35,549 bases of DNA from a virus: positions 1-35,549 of the IMG/VR virus record IMGVR_UViG_3300021076_000645. One strand, 5' to 3'. A program made the translations under genes and the position numbers. Positions 16,179 through 24,097 of the stretch are shown piece by piece; the first letter of the stretch is position 1, and the number at the start of each line of letters is the position of its first letter. Below the pieces are notes generated by a model. It ran no database searches. It saw only the letters and a program-made list of their open reading frames with translations, and had not been told where the DNA came from.

Positions 16179-16393
16179 TTGGCACCTCCCGACGCGTCTT
16201 GCTGAGCCTTCCATTTCAGAAATGATTTCCGATTGCGGGCGTATTCCACAAAAAACTTAATCGTGGTAAAACGGTCATAAATTTTGCAGACCATACACCA
16301 GGCCAGGGACAGGCAAAAAAGGATGCCACCCAAGCAACAAACGATGATGCCGATAACCCACGAAATATAACGGAGCGCATCCACGAAGATCAT
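16175..16393 (-). CDS. Small membrane protein, unknown function
   Basis: The 72-aa product has one long or two short membrane spans between residues about 8 and 34 (YISWVIGIIVCCLGGILFCLSLAWCMV), with five Cys, and a basic C-terminal tail (KFFVEYARNRKSFLKW). It is coupled on both sides: the portal stop overlaps its ATG and its stop overlaps the next ATG, with GAGGTGCCAA upstream of each. A holin, a superinfection exclusion factor or a head-anchor protein are possible. Nothing in the sequence decides between them. Confidence 0.7.
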   Translation of the reverse strand: MIFVDALRYISWVIGIIVCCLGGILFCLSLAWCMVCKIYDRFTTIKFFVEYARNRKSFLKWKAQQDASGGAK

Positions 16394-18225
16394 TTGGCAC
16401 CTCGTCTTTCCAGCGCCCCGCGCACCACGCCATTGACCACGCCGGCGCTCATCGTTTGTTCAATGACGCGCTCCAGGGCTTTGTGATCCATCTTGTCGAA
16501 CACGTCCGGCAATTGCTTCTGTGCCTTGGCGATCGCAGCGATAAATTCCGCATCACTCACATTGCCGGCCTTGGCCTTGGCAATCAGCTCCTCGAAAATC
16601 GGCCGCACGGCGCCGAGCCAGCGCGGCGCAATGCCCGTGGCGTCCGCCAGCGCATTGTCCACGAGTTGGTGGTTGACTCTGGGCGCGGACGCTTTGGCGC
16701 GAGCCGCCCTGGCATTGGCGGGAAGATTTTCTCCGCCCTCCTCATCGGTGCCGCCGCTGGACGGCTGACCAAAGCCGGTTGCCGGTGCCTGGCCAATCAG
16801 CGCATCCTCGTCGGATTCGGGAATCTCCAGATCATTTTCGGAATAAAATTGCTGCTTGGAAACCCGGACGCCGGGAATGGATAGCACGGTCTTAAACTTG
16901 GTGGCTATGGCCACGCCGTCTTTTGACTGCTTGGCGCTCACCACATAGCGCGGGCATTGTGTGTCATCGCCAAAGTTCCGGCGGCAGATTGCTTTGACGA
17001 ATTGCTGGTTGATGATTTTGGCCGCCCGGCCGCCGACCGCGTGGATTTTTTCGTCGCGCTTGGTTTTGCCGACCGTCGCGCTGGCCTGGGTGCCGCCGCC
17101 GCGCGCGCCCGGTCCGCCATGCTCGCTCGACATGGCTTCGGAGAGAACCACCAGGTCGCAAATCGTATCCGCCGCATCAATCAGGACTTTTTGCGGATTT
17201 TCGCCCGCGCCCTTCATGGCTTCCAGCAGCTTTAGGTCCGTTCCGGCCGGGAACGCGGCATAGGCTGCACTGCCCATGTCGCGCAGCAGCGTTTCGACCA
17301 GGTTGATGGTTTCCAGCGTCGCACCCTGTTCCCACGTCGCCCAGCGCAACGGCTGACCGAATATCTGCGAGTAATTTAAAAACCACTCCCAGGTGAAATT
17401 CTGCGCGGCCCAGAAAAAGCCCAGGATGCGCAACATGCCGGAGTTGACCGGATGTCCGGACTTTTGCTTGATGATCGAAATGATGAATTTGTCATCTGGG
17501 AACTTCGTCCACATCGAACCATCCGCGGGCAGTGGGGCATCCGGGTTGCTGAACTTCACCTCCTTGGCGTTCAACATCAGCTCGTCGCCCGCGACCGGGT
17601 AATTCGGGTAGCCGTAATAACGCGGATGCACCCAGCGCGTCGCCTTCACCGGGAAATACATTTCCGGGCCGTCCCCCAAATCTTCCGTCACCGGCGTTTC
17701 GGGAAAATCCATTTCCAAAACCGAGATCGCCTTTCCCAGCGCATCCAGCACGTCATAAACCGTGTCGTCAAAATCGTTCTCGTTCGCCTTCGTGTCCGGC
17801 GACATGTTGTCAATGATGTGCTCGATGATCCGCGCCCGGCGTTGCGCTTCCGGCGTGGGCTTCTGGCCCTTGAGCGCGAACGGCTGTAGATTCCACTCCA
17901 GATCGTTGACCGCGTTCTTCAGCTCATTGAGGTTCTTCGTGAGCCGGGGCCAGGTCTGCTCCATCAGGTCGAACATCAAATACTGCGAAATCAGATTCCC
18001 CGCCATCGCGCCGCGGCAAATATTTTCTGTATAGGTCGGCGAGTACTGCGTCAGCGTCGCCGACATCCACCGATCGCGGGCTGACGGCCGGATGATCAGC
18101 GACATCGGCGACGCCGGTGTCGGGGTGGCTAGCACAGCCGGGGCAGTCGCCCGCGCGGCAGCGGCTCTGGCCGGCAAACTGGCCGGGTCAACGATGCTGG
18201 TACCGGCAATGAGAAATTCGCTCAT
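16390..18225 (-). CDS. Portal protein, DUF935 (Mu gp29-like)
   Basis: At 611 aa it matches the length of Mu gp29-type portals. The family pattern is visible as LTQYSPTYTENICRGAMAGN (about 59-78), SPDTKANENDFDDTVYDVLDALGKAISVLEMDF, HPRYYGYPNYP, QPLRWATWEQGA, then the conserved tail LVDNALADATGIAPRWLGAVRPIFEELIAKAK and LPDVFDKMDHKALERVIEQTM. The N-terminal 45 residues are Ala-rich and probably disordered. The portal is the DNA gate of the head. Unlike Mu, no F-type gene follows it directly: that gene lies 6.5 kb upstream. Confidence 0.88.
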   Translation of the reverse strand: MSEFLIAGTSIVDPASLPARAAAARATAPAVLATPTPASPMSLIIRPSARDRWMSATLTQYSPTYTENICRGAMAGNLISQYLMFDLMEQTWPRLTKNLNELKNAVNDLEWNLQPFALKGQKPTPEAQRRARIIEHIIDNMSPDTKANENDFDDTVYDVLDALGKAISVLEMDFPETPVTEDLGDGPEMYFPVKATRWVHPRYYGYPNYPVAGDELMLNAKEVKFSNPDAPLPADGSMWTKFPDDKFIISIIKQKSGHPVNSGMLRILGFFWAAQNFTWEWFLNYSQIFGQPLRWATWEQGATLETINLVETLLRDMGSAAYAAFPAGTDLKLLEAMKGAGENPQKVLIDAADTICDLVVLSEAMSSEHGGPGARGGGTQASATVGKTKRDEKIHAVGGRAAKIINQQFVKAICRRNFGDDTQCPRYVVSAKQSKDGVAIATKFKTVLSIPGVRVSKQQFYSENDLEIPESDEDALIGQAPATGFGQPSSGGTDEEGGENLPANARAARAKASAPRVNHQLVDNALADATGIAPRWLGAVRPIFEELIAKAKAGNVSDAEFIAAIAKAQKQLPDVFDKMDHKALERVIEQTMSAGVVNGVVRGALERRGAK

Positions 18226-18233
18226 AGGACCGT

Positions 18234-18404
18234 TTAAAAAAGGGTTGATGCCTGAAAAGCCGGTTCACGCCCCAAACTGGCTTGTGGCTGACCGATTAAA
18301 TTGCCAGTTGCAACGCATTGCAGGGCATTGCAGCGCCCCGGTGCACCTTTGGCTACGGACAGTGGCGGAAAACCGCCTGCGGGCATTTGGGGGGCTTGGT
18401 TCAT
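18234..18404 (-). CDS. Possible 56-aa protein between methylase and portal
   Basis: This frame starts at ATG 18404, overlapping the methylase stop (CCATGAAC), and ends with TAA at 18234, nine bases before the portal start. It is preceded by ATCACCAAACC, close to the non-Shine-Dalgarno leader used elsewhere. The product begins MNQAPQMPAGGFPP, has two Cys (RCNALQCVATG) and no recognised domain. The exact fit into the gap favours a gene, but the low complexity leaves a non-coding spacer possible. The gap otherwise holds a small GGCGG-AAAA-CCGCC hairpin (18364-18377) and two CTGCAATGC repeats. Confidence 0.35.
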   Translation of the reverse strand: MNQAPQMPAGGFPPLSVAKGAPGRCNALQCVATGNLIGQPQASLGREPAFQASTLF

Positions 18405-19177
18405 GGTTTGGTGATGAGCAGTTCCCCGAAGCGGACCTCGGAATGCGTGCGGTTATTGCATAACCGATTCTGCGAGCTGACTGCCTCGACCTTGCAGTCC
18501 TTGAAAAGTTCACGGTTAAGCGGCGAATCATCCACCGTCACAATCCAGTTGCCGGCGAGCTTACCGATATTCCGGCGGAGCTGACGCATCTGGTCCGGCG
18601 TCCAGCCCATGTAGGCTTCCGTCGGCGCGTTCGTGTACGGGGGATCAATGAAGAAAAACGTGTCCTTGGAATCGTAATTTTTCAGACAGCGCTCATAGGG
18701 TAGGTTCTCCACCACCACGCCATCCAGGCGCTCGTGTGCCCGGCGCAGCAGCACGCCGATCTTCTGGTGATCGAATCCCACGCCGCCGCCTTTCGTCTTG
18801 GCCACGCCGAAGCTGTGCATGCCGCCGCCGAAGCTGGAACGGTTGAGCAACAGGAACCTCGCCGCCCGCTGCAGCTCCGTGAGACCCGGCTGCTGGATGA
18901 AGTCATGAAGGTTCTGCCGGCTGGATTGCAGCCATTCCAATTCCCCCAGCAGCGCCGGCAGATGAAATTGCAGGTTGCGGTACAGCGCCACCAGGCTGCC
19001 ATTCAGGTCGTTGACAATCTCCGTGGACGCGCGTGGCTTGTTGAACAGGACGGCCCCGCCACCAAAAAACGGTTCACAGTAACAGACGTGCTCTGGGATC
19101 AGCGGCAGGATGCGTTTGAGCATCCGGCTTTTTCCGCCCGGCCAGCGCAATATAGGTTTTGCATTTTCCGTGTTCAT
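18401..19177 (-). CDS. DNA adenine-N6 methyltransferase, D12/Dam class
   Basis: The 258-aa protein has the full D12-class set: WPGGKSR (12-18) and EPFFGGGAVLF (35-45) for S-adenosylmethionine binding, EIVNDLNG (53-60) and the catalytic DPPY (178-181) followed by a partner strand. The family methylates adenine, often in GATC. Specificity cannot be told here. It overlaps the terminase stop by ATGA, which places it in the packaging operon instead of with early DNA-modification genes. No restriction gene is next to it, so it is probably an orphan that protects or marks packaged phage DNA. Confidence 0.92.
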   Translation of the reverse strand: MNTENAKPILRWPGGKSRMLKRILPLIPEHVCYCEPFFGGGAVLFNKPRASTEIVNDLNGSLVALYRNLQFHLPALLGELEWLQSSRQNLHDFIQQPGLTELQRAARFLLLNRSSFGGGMHSFGVAKTKGGGVGFDHQKIGVLLRRAHERLDGVVVENLPYERCLKNYDSKDTFFFIDPPYTNAPTEAYMGWTPDQMRQLRRNIGKLAGNWIVTVDDSPLNRELFKDCKVEAVSSQNRLCNNRTHSEVRFGELLITKP

Positions 19178-20814
19178 GAAAGTCTTGCCGGAATAAAAAG
19201 CGGCCGCGTGGAGATTCGCGACCCGATGCGGATCTGGCGGACTATATCCGCCGTCAGCGCGCCGCTGGTGCCATTTACCGCGTGCAGCGAGAGTTTGCCG
19301 CTGTCAAAAGTGTCGCCGTGCTTGCCGTCAACCTGCGGCTCGCAGACATACAAGCCGGCCGATTTCACCACGAGCCGATGATCCTCTTTGACATATTCGT
19401 CGCTCGGCATCGTCGTCCGGTTGTCATTGATAACCGCCGAATACAAATCACCGAGCCAAGTCTTGTAGTTCGCATCGCGGGCATAACCGGGCGGCGCCGG
19501 TTCCACTGTGTTGCGCGCATCCACCAATTCAAAGGGGACCATCCAGCCCAGCTCCTGGGCTGTCTCGCGGGCGAAATACTGCTCGTTGGTGGAATCAATG
19601 CAGAGCCGCCGCGCCGCCCTGGCTTTGCTCTGGCGCACCGCCATGATGATTCGGGCCAGCCGGTCGCGTGCGATTTTGGGATCTCGCTCTTTCCAGATGA
19701 TGATCGCGACCTCGACATATTCCACGCCGCGCTTCTGCATCACGGTGACGCTCGTTGGGTTGCTGGTGTCGTTGGTCGTGGTGGCCACGTCACAGCCAAT
19801 GCCCGTCGGATCGTCGGAGAGATTCTGAATCAGGAATTTCAGTGCCGCCTGAAATTCCAACTCATTTTCAATGAAGAAAAATCCGCACTGACCGATGCCA
19901 CGGCGCTGCGCGGTTGTGAGCGCAAACAGATCCACGGCCGCCGCACCGCCGAATTTATGCAACAGCCGGTAGCTCTCGTCTAATCCGAGCCGGTTGGCCG
20001 GGTCGGCGCAAAACTGTTCATAGGTCAATGGCTTGCCTTCACGTGTGTCGTACAACACATGACCGGCCGCATAGGCGTCGCAGAGCGACACGCGGTGAAT
20101 CAGAATCCCGTTCTGCCCGCGATAGAAATGACCATTGGCGTCCGGTGGAAATTCCATGCCGGGTTCCGGCAATGTCATTTCAAAAAATGGATGCCGGTCA
20201 TCCCTGGGCAGGTTCGACGCGTAAATGAGCTTGAACGTCCGATCGGTGTCCATGATCGGCTTCACGGCAATCTGCAAATCGCGTTCGAGATTCGGATGCG
20301 TGAACCCGGCCTCATCGCGGACCACCGTGCCCGTCCAGCCGCGGGCGGTCGCTGGATTCGGGGCGATTACGCGGAGCCGGGAATAATCCGTGCGGTTGTG
20401 GTACAGCCGCATTTCTAACCGGGATGAGCGATACAGGTCCGTGAAATCCTCCGTGCTCAAATTCGTGTAGAGTTTGCCCGTGTCGGAATTGGCGCACTTC
20501 AACGGCATGGCGTTGGCCTGCGAAGATTCATTCATTGTCTTCTGCAGCGCGGCCGCCTCGCGGGTGACCAGGGAAGCCTGCTCGGCCGAACTCAATGTCT
20601 TGCTCACCAGTTCCGAGCCGGTCAGCAGCGACGCGCTGGCGGCAATGACATTGCGGCCCGACTCGCGGGACATCTCATCAAACGCGATGTCGCCCAGTGT
20701 GGTGGACTTCCGGCACTGCCGCGCCCAGAACAGCACCATGCAGCGGACCTTGCGGACCGCGACCAGCGCGACTTTTTGGTAAAGCCGGCGAGTCCAATGT
20801 TTGGTGGCGTTCAT
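19174..20814 (-). CDS. Terminase large subunit (Mu gp28-like)
   Basis: The 546-aa product carries a Walker A variant ARQCRKST (31-38), a Walker B segment VVRDEAG (164-170) with the catalytic Glu, and a nuclease domain starting at IGCDVATTTND (Asp342 as likely metal ligand), ending with conserved AIIWKERDPK and later LCIDSTNEQYFA-like strands. This is the layout of Mu gp28/terminase_6 proteins, which cut and pump DNA. In a Mu-type phage it packages headfuls from integrated copies. Its ATG follows the small subunit stop directly (TAAATG). Confidence 0.9.
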   Translation of the reverse strand: MNATKHWTRRLYQKVALVAVRKVRCMVLFWARQCRKSTTLGDIAFDEMSRESGRNVIAASASLLTGSELVSKTLSSAEQASLVTREAAALQKTMNESSQANAMPLKCANSDTGKLYTNLSTEDFTDLYRSSRLEMRLYHNRTDYSRLRVIAPNPATARGWTGTVVRDEAGFTHPNLERDLQIAVKPIMDTDRTFKLIYASNLPRDDRHPFFEMTLPEPGMEFPPDANGHFYRGQNGILIHRVSLCDAYAAGHVLYDTREGKPLTYEQFCADPANRLGLDESYRLLHKFGGAAAVDLFALTTAQRRGIGQCGFFFIENELEFQAALKFLIQNLSDDPTGIGCDVATTTNDTSNPTSVTVMQKRGVEYVEVAIIIWKERDPKIARDRLARIIMAVRQSKARAARRLCIDSTNEQYFARETAQELGWMVPFELVDARNTVEPAPPGYARDANYKTWLGDLYSAVINDNRTTMPSDEYVKEDHRLVVKSAGLYVCEPQVDGKHGDTFDSGKLSLHAVNGTSGALTADIVRQIRIGSRISTRPLFIPARLS

Positions 20815-21372
20815 TTATTCGGGCAATTTCACCGCACCGGATTTTTCCAATTCGTCCACGTCCGCAAAGTGATGCTTGCGCAGCAGCCGGATTTTTTCCT
20901 CGTTGGGGATGTTCAACTCCACGATGCGATTGGTTTCCTTGTCATGGACCGCCTTCAAAATTTTCTCGCAGGTCTGATACTCGAATTCCTCGCGGGCCAG
21001 CTTGAGTGCCTCGCTCTTCGTGTGCGCGTCCTTGATGCGCTTCCACGTCAGAGAATCTTTTTCCTGGATAGCCAGCGCCGAAAAAAAGAGCTGGCCGGCC
21101 ACGTCGAGTTCCTGTTGAGAGAGCGCCGGATTGCTGCTCTTCAAATCCTCCAGCACCTGGGCCACAGTGGATTCGTTCCGGGCCAACTGTTGCCGCAGCA
21201 CATACCAGGATTGAAACTCCGATAACGCTCCGAGCGAAGTGCTGAAGCCATCGGATTTCAGCCACTCCAGCGTGGCCACATAACCGACGGCCTGCAGTTT
21301 GGCAAAGATGCTGGCCTGGCGCTCTTCGGGGAGCATCTTCAGTTTGGCGTCAATGCGGGGTTTACGGTTCAT
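20815..21372 (-). CDS. Terminase small subunit, DUF3486 (Mu gp27-like)
   Basis: The 185-aa helical protein begins with a basic part (MNRKPRIDAKLKMLPEERQASIFAKLQ) and a DNA-binding-like segment (VATLEWLKSDGFSTSLGALSEFQSWY), which is how Mu gp27/DUF3486 proteins recognise the phage end. The rest is charged helix (QLARNESTVAQVLEDLK, EYQTCEKILKAV). It precedes the large subunit as in Mu. Its start overlaps the previous stop by ATGA. The length and order are typical. Confidence 0.82.
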   Translation of the reverse strand: MNRKPRIDAKLKMLPEERQASIFAKLQAVGYVATLEWLKSDGFSTSLGALSEFQSWYVLRQQLARNESTVAQVLEDLKSSNPALSQQELDVAGQLFFSALAIQEKDSLTWKRIKDAHTKSEALKLAREEFEYQTCEKILKAVHDKETNRIVELNIPNEEKIRLLRKHHFADVDELEKSGAVKLPE

Positions 21373-21650
21373 GCGTTCATTCCTGCCAGCAGATCGCGGC
21401 CCGCTGCCGTGATGCGCCAGGCGCGGTTTTCGGGGGAGAGTGTTTTGGTCACCGCTACGACGAGGCTCTTGTCGGCCAGATATTGCAGTTCTGTCTCCAG
21501 CTCACTGGCATCCAGTCCGGGTCGGCCCTCAGAGCAGGCCATTTGCAGCAGCAATGCAGCGGGCAGACCGAACCGCGCTGATGGATTCCCGTCCAAGAAC
21601 CGCAGCAGGCTCAACCGCAGTTGTTCGCGTTGTTCGGGTGAAAGTTTCAT
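21369..21650 (-). CDS. Small winged-helix protein next to terminase
   Basis: The 93-aa product has three helices followed by a likely wing: MKLSPEQREQLRLSLLRFLDG, ASELETELQYLADKSLVVAV, then a strand turn NRAWRITAAGRDLLAGM. This is the shape of small winged-helix proteins that Mu-like phages carry just upstream of the gp27 gene. It is coupled by ATGA to both neighbours. Role in packaging or regulation is a guess. Confidence 0.7.
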   Translation of the reverse strand: MKLSPEQREQLRLSLLRFLDGNPSARFGLPAALLLQMACSEGRPGLDASELETELQYLADKSLVVAVTKTLSPENRAWRITAAGRDLLAGMNA

Positions 21651-21985
21651 TGGCGAAGATTCCCTGTGTTTTTGAGCAACGCCACGATCTGCATTGGCAG
21701 TTCGCGCAACGTCTTATCCAGATCATTGCGGCCGTCGGTGATGCGCTTGTGCAACACCTTGTCCTCGAGCTCCAGCTTGGTGACGCTGTTGGCCAGATCC
21801 GTTTTGGTAGCCAGCGTCTCGACGAACCTTACATCCAGCACGGCCGGGTTTTGTCGCGGGAAGAAAATTTCCTTGCCGTAATAGACCGCCGCCAGCAATC
21901 CGCCGATCGTCACGGAAATGGTTTCCAGCGTTTTGTCCGCCGCCGGGTCAAAAAGTGCGAGCATGGTTGTAAGTGCGAGCATCAT
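21647..21985 (-). CDS. Membrane-anchored coiled-coil protein, Mu gp25/DUF2730-like
   Basis: The 112-aa product has an N-terminal hydrophobic stretch (MLALTTMLALF), another at about 24-40 (ETISVTIGGLLAAVYYGKEIF) and then a coiled coil of about 60 residues (LATKTDLANSVTKLELEDKVLHKRI). Mu gp25-type proteins have the same build and position before gp26/gp27. A lysis role as spanin-like or a packaging role have both been proposed for such proteins, and sequence alone does not decide. The gene is coupled by ATGA on both sides. Confidence 0.65.
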   Translation of the reverse strand: MMLALTTMLALFDPAADKTLETISVTIGGLLAAVYYGKEIFFPRQNPAVLDVRFVETLATKTDLANSVTKLELEDKVLHKRITDGRNDLDKTLRELPMQIVALLKNTGNLRQ

Positions 21986-22326
21986 TGAGCGTTTGGTGTT
22001 GGGAGTGGGTTGCTTGTAGGCCGGGTGCCCTCACCCGGCGTTTTTAAAGTGGTAGTTGCAGACGGAGCGCCGGCCTCCGGCCCGGCGGGCAATAATTCGG
22101 CAACCGGATGCGCATGGAGGTATTGCAGAACGGACCAACCGAACGCGCTTAGAAATACGATGGCCAATTGCTGGACGGTGAGGGCGGTCACCTGAATGTC
22201 GAATTCGGCGCACGCCTGGTGCGCCGTGGCGGCGCCGCCGTAAACAATGAGTGAATTTACGGCGCTGTCGAACGCAGTCGCGTTCATCGCGAGCCAGTAA
22301 CGCAAGATGGCAGGTGGAATTTTCAT
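21982..22326 (-). CDS. Holin-like small membrane protein with repeat-encoded C-terminus
   Basis: The 114-aa product starts at ATG 22326, overlapping the DUF1353 stop. It has a weak N-terminal hydrophobic part (residues about 8-35) and a clear span at about 55-70 (AIVFLSAFGWSVLQYL), which fits a small holin. The last 35 residues are Pro/Thr/Gly-rich and are made partly by a 32-bp palindromic element (peptide KTPGEGTRPT) also found at the end of the methyltransferase gene at 34350. This suggests that the element inserted near the stop and lengthened the protein. A holin role is inferred from place and hydrophobicity only. Confidence 0.6.
   Translation of the reverse strand: MKIPPAILRYWLAMNATAFDSAVNSLIVYGGAATAHQACAEFDIQVTALTVQQLAIVFLSAFGWSVLQYLHAHPVAELLPAGPEAGAPSATTTLKTPGEGTRPTSNPLPTPNAQ
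22014..22045. repeat. REP-like palindromic element, copy 1
   Basis: A 32-bp block identical to 34391-34422. Its core is GCCGGGTG (22020-22027), loop CCCT, then CACCCGGC (22032-22039), a perfect 8-bp stem followed on the plus strand by G and five T. On the minus strand it is translated as the end of the holin-like gene. Its form resembles a terminator for plus-strand transcripts or a REP element. Confidence 0.85.
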
Positions 22327-22862
22327 TGGCGTTTTTCCCCGTCTTGGCACCAGGCGAGCCAGCCGAAGGCCGACACGTTGAAATAAATCAGCAGCGACTT
22401 GGCGAGACCGCAGCCGTTGGCCCGCATGGCCGTGAACAAAATCCAGTCCCAATAAAACTTCATGGTCCACGATCCGCCGCGCTCGAGCTGATAGCCGTGG
22501 TCATGGATTGTTGCCGGCGCGTCGAGCTGGTCATCGCCATTCAAATCGTCCGCCAGCCAGGCGATGAGAAATCCAAGCCCGCAAATTACAAGTGACAATT
22601 CCGCGCGCCAGAACTCCGGGGAAAAACTATTGAGCAAGAATGCCAGCGCCATGATCAGCGCGCCGAGCCGGGACAGCGAAGGAATAGAAGCGAAGTCAGT
22701 GACGAATCCGCCTTCAACCACATGCACCTTTCCCGTCGGATCGCGAAACACCAACGGCTTATTAAGCTGCCAATTCTTGCCACCGGGCAACGGCGTCACA
22801 TCCAACGGCCTCAAAAATTGAGCGCGAGAAGGCCGTAAAAATTTTGTGGGGGCGATATTCAT
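22323..22862 (-). CDS. DUF1353-family protein with an inserted membrane segment
   Basis: The 179-aa product has the two signatures of DUF1353: FVTDFASIP (about 53-61) and DAPATIHDHGYQ (about 113-124). Between them lies a hydrophobic insert (ALIMALAFLLNSFSP and LSLVICGLGFLIAWLA) that would span the membrane, not usual for the family. DUF1353 proteins occur in many phages and their exact task is unknown to me; here it sits in a cluster of membrane proteins that may be the lysis module. It starts one base after the preceding stop and overlaps the following gene by ATGA. Confidence 0.78.
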   Translation of the reverse strand: MNIAPTKFLRPSRAQFLRPLDVTPLPGGKNWQLNKPLVFRDPTGKVHVVEGGFVTDFASIPSLSRLGALIMALAFLLNSFSPEFWRAELSLVICGLGFLIAWLADDLNGDDQLDAPATIHDHGYQLERGGSWTMKFYWDWILFTAMRANGCGLAKSLLIYFNVSAFGWLAWCQDGEKRQ

Positions 22863-22863
22863 T

Positions 22864-23055
22864 TCAGGGCATGGGCAGCGGTTCCGTGGTGGGATGCGCC
22901 GGCTTTATCAGCCGTGGCGACGATGTGGTCAGCCGCGCTTTGGCGTGGGCGCGCTGCAGGGCGATGTTGACGCGGGTGATGTCCAGCGACCGGGCTTCGC
23001 CCGTGATCTTGATCACCTCGCCTCTCCGGCCTTTCCAGTGCATCGGTTTTTTCAT
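22864..23055 (-). CDS. Small basic protein upstream of DUF1353 gene, unknown function
   Basis: I take the ATG at 23055 (63 aa), preceded by CACGTTTTCAAA. A GTG at 23133 would add 26 polar residues. The product is basic: MKKPMHWKGRRGEVIKITGEARSLDITRVNIALQRAHAKARL, with a proline-rich end. An ATG at 23143 just after ACCAAACC opens a 22-codon frame that ends at 23075 and could be a leader peptide. The region 23144-23215 has no gene. Function unknown. Confidence 0.5.
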   Translation of the reverse strand: MKKPMHWKGRRGEVIKITGEARSLDITRVNIALQRAHAKARLTTSSPRLIKPAHPTTEPLPMP

Positions 23056-23215
23056 TTTGAAAACGTGCCGGATTTCACTGACAGAACTTTGACTGCCTTC
23101 TGTTCGGGAATTCTTGGCCGTCCGGCGCGGCACCTGGCTGCATGGTTTGGTTTTATAAAAAGTTGCTGGCGACCGCAGAGCGGAAAGACCGGCCAGCGCG
23201 GCCTCCTTTAAGTCG

Positions 23216-23809
23216 TTACTTCGTCACCGCATTGGTCACTGCACTGGCAGCCGAAGCGGCGGTGGAAACAGCGGCGCCGGAACCGGTGGCCGCAGATACC
23301 GCGGCACCGATAATGGAACCTCCGGCAGTCCCGGTAGCAGTGATGGCGGCAACGTCGTTGCTCGTCACCGTGGACTTGATGGACCCGACCGCCACGGCGC
23401 GGCTGCCACCCAACGCGGTCTGGTTGGTGCGTGTAAACACGAGTTGCGAAGCCTCCGGATCGGTGAACACAAACGTTCCGCCGCCGGCGCTGGTATCAAC
23501 CCACTCTTCGCGGTAAGCGAGGAAGCGATGCGGCCGTTGTACCAGCGAGGTCCAGAACCCCGCCGCGTTGGTCCCGCTTGGCGCAATGACCTCGTAATCG
23601 GAAACCATGTTCTCGGCCGGCGTGTTGGTAATATCCGGTTTGATGGTCGTCCAGCCTGGAGGGGTCGTCTCGCCATAGGCCGCAATGACGTGTCGGGTTT
23701 TCGATCCGTCATGCGCGTGCGCGCAGCCGGAGGCGGCGAGGGTGAGGCCGACTGCGAAAATTCCGACGCAGGCGGTGACGATTAAACTTTGGGTGATTTT
23801 ATTTTTCAT
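23216..23809 (-). CDS. Lipoprotein in the lysis/late region
   Basis: The 197-aa product begins MKNKITQ, has a hydrophobic core (SLIVTACVGIFAVGLTL) and a lipobox AASGC with Cys near residue 29, followed by AHAHDGSK. The middle is strand-rich (GETTPPGWTTI, then PHRFLAYREEWV and GTFVFTDPEASQLVFTRTN). The end is a Gly/Ala/Ser-rich run (about 150-197) that looks like a glycine-zipper-type membrane segment. It would sit in the outer membrane; an o-spanin-like or superinfection-exclusion role is conceivable but it is longer than usual Rz1. Its start shares 20 bases with the exported gene at 12824. Confidence 0.75.
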   Translation of the reverse strand: MKNKITQSLIVTACVGIFAVGLTLAASGCAHAHDGSKTRHVIAAYGETTPPGWTTIKPDITNTPAENMVSDYEVIAPSGTNAAGFWTSLVQRPHRFLAYREEWVDTSAGGGTFVFTDPEASQLVFTRTNQTALGGSRAVAVGSIKSTVTSNDVAAITATGTAGGSIIGAAVSAATGSGAAVSTAASAASAVTNAVTK

Positions 23810-23838
23810 TCGATGTTGAGTTTTGAGTATTCGATGTT
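23807..23838. repeat. AACATCGAATG-type repeat at a start codon
   Basis: On the minus strand AACATCGAATACTCAAAACTCAACATCGAATG holds two AACATCGAAT units 22 bases apart. The second contains the lipoprotein ATG. The bases from CAACATCG to the sixth codon are identical to those at 12824. Confidence 0.65.
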
Positions 23839-23839
23839 T

Positions 23840-24010
23840 TCAGACCGCTTGGAAAAAATCGGACAGCGGCATCTGCCGGCAGGACGCAAGCGAGCGAGCG
23901 AGCGGATACTGGGATGGCGAAATGCCGCTGAAGTTGGCAGTCGAATCCGGAAACTCTGAAGTCCGGTGGGCTGGTTGGTATTGTCGCTCGCTCATTACGG
24001 GAGCGAGCAT
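23840..24010 (-). CDS. Possible 56-aa protein in an otherwise non-coding stretch
   Basis: The 288-bp stretch 23810-24097 has no strong gene. This frame starts at ATG 24010 (a second ATG lies five codons in) and ends with TGA at 23840. The product includes MSERQYQPAHRTSEF and RSLASCRQMPLSDFFQAV, which reads as normal protein but has no domain I recognise. The frame is open upstream as far as a TAA near 24048. Part of it is encoded by an 8-bp hairpin and a GCGAGC repeat, so it could equally be a regulatory or repeat element. Low confidence. Confidence 0.25.
   Translation of the reverse strand: MLAPVMSERQYQPAHRTSEFPDSTANFSGISPSQYPLARSLASCRQMPLSDFFQAV
23986..24008. repeat. Perfect 8-bp hairpin in the gap before the lipoprotein gene
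   Basis: GCTCGCTC (23986-23993) and GAGCGAGC (24001-24008) pair around a 7-base loop. A third CGAGCGAGCGAGCG run lies at about 23889-23903, so an alternative pairing over 85 bases is possible. This is the only sizeable gap in the left two thirds of the window and a possible place for a late promoter or operator. No -35/-10 pair stands out. Confidence 0.6.
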
Positions 24011-24097
24011 GGCAGAGGTGCCGGTGGAAGTATCGGTCGCGGGGACCGAATTCGTTTCTTACCCTGTGGGCCGTGTGTCCCCACACGACGGCGCGCG

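Noticed and set aside
23799-24086. 95-codon minus-strand frame crossing the gap before the lipoprotein gene
   Set aside because: Its text is His/Arg/Cys-rich and it overlaps the lipoprotein start; the 56-aa frame in another phase reads better, though also weakly.
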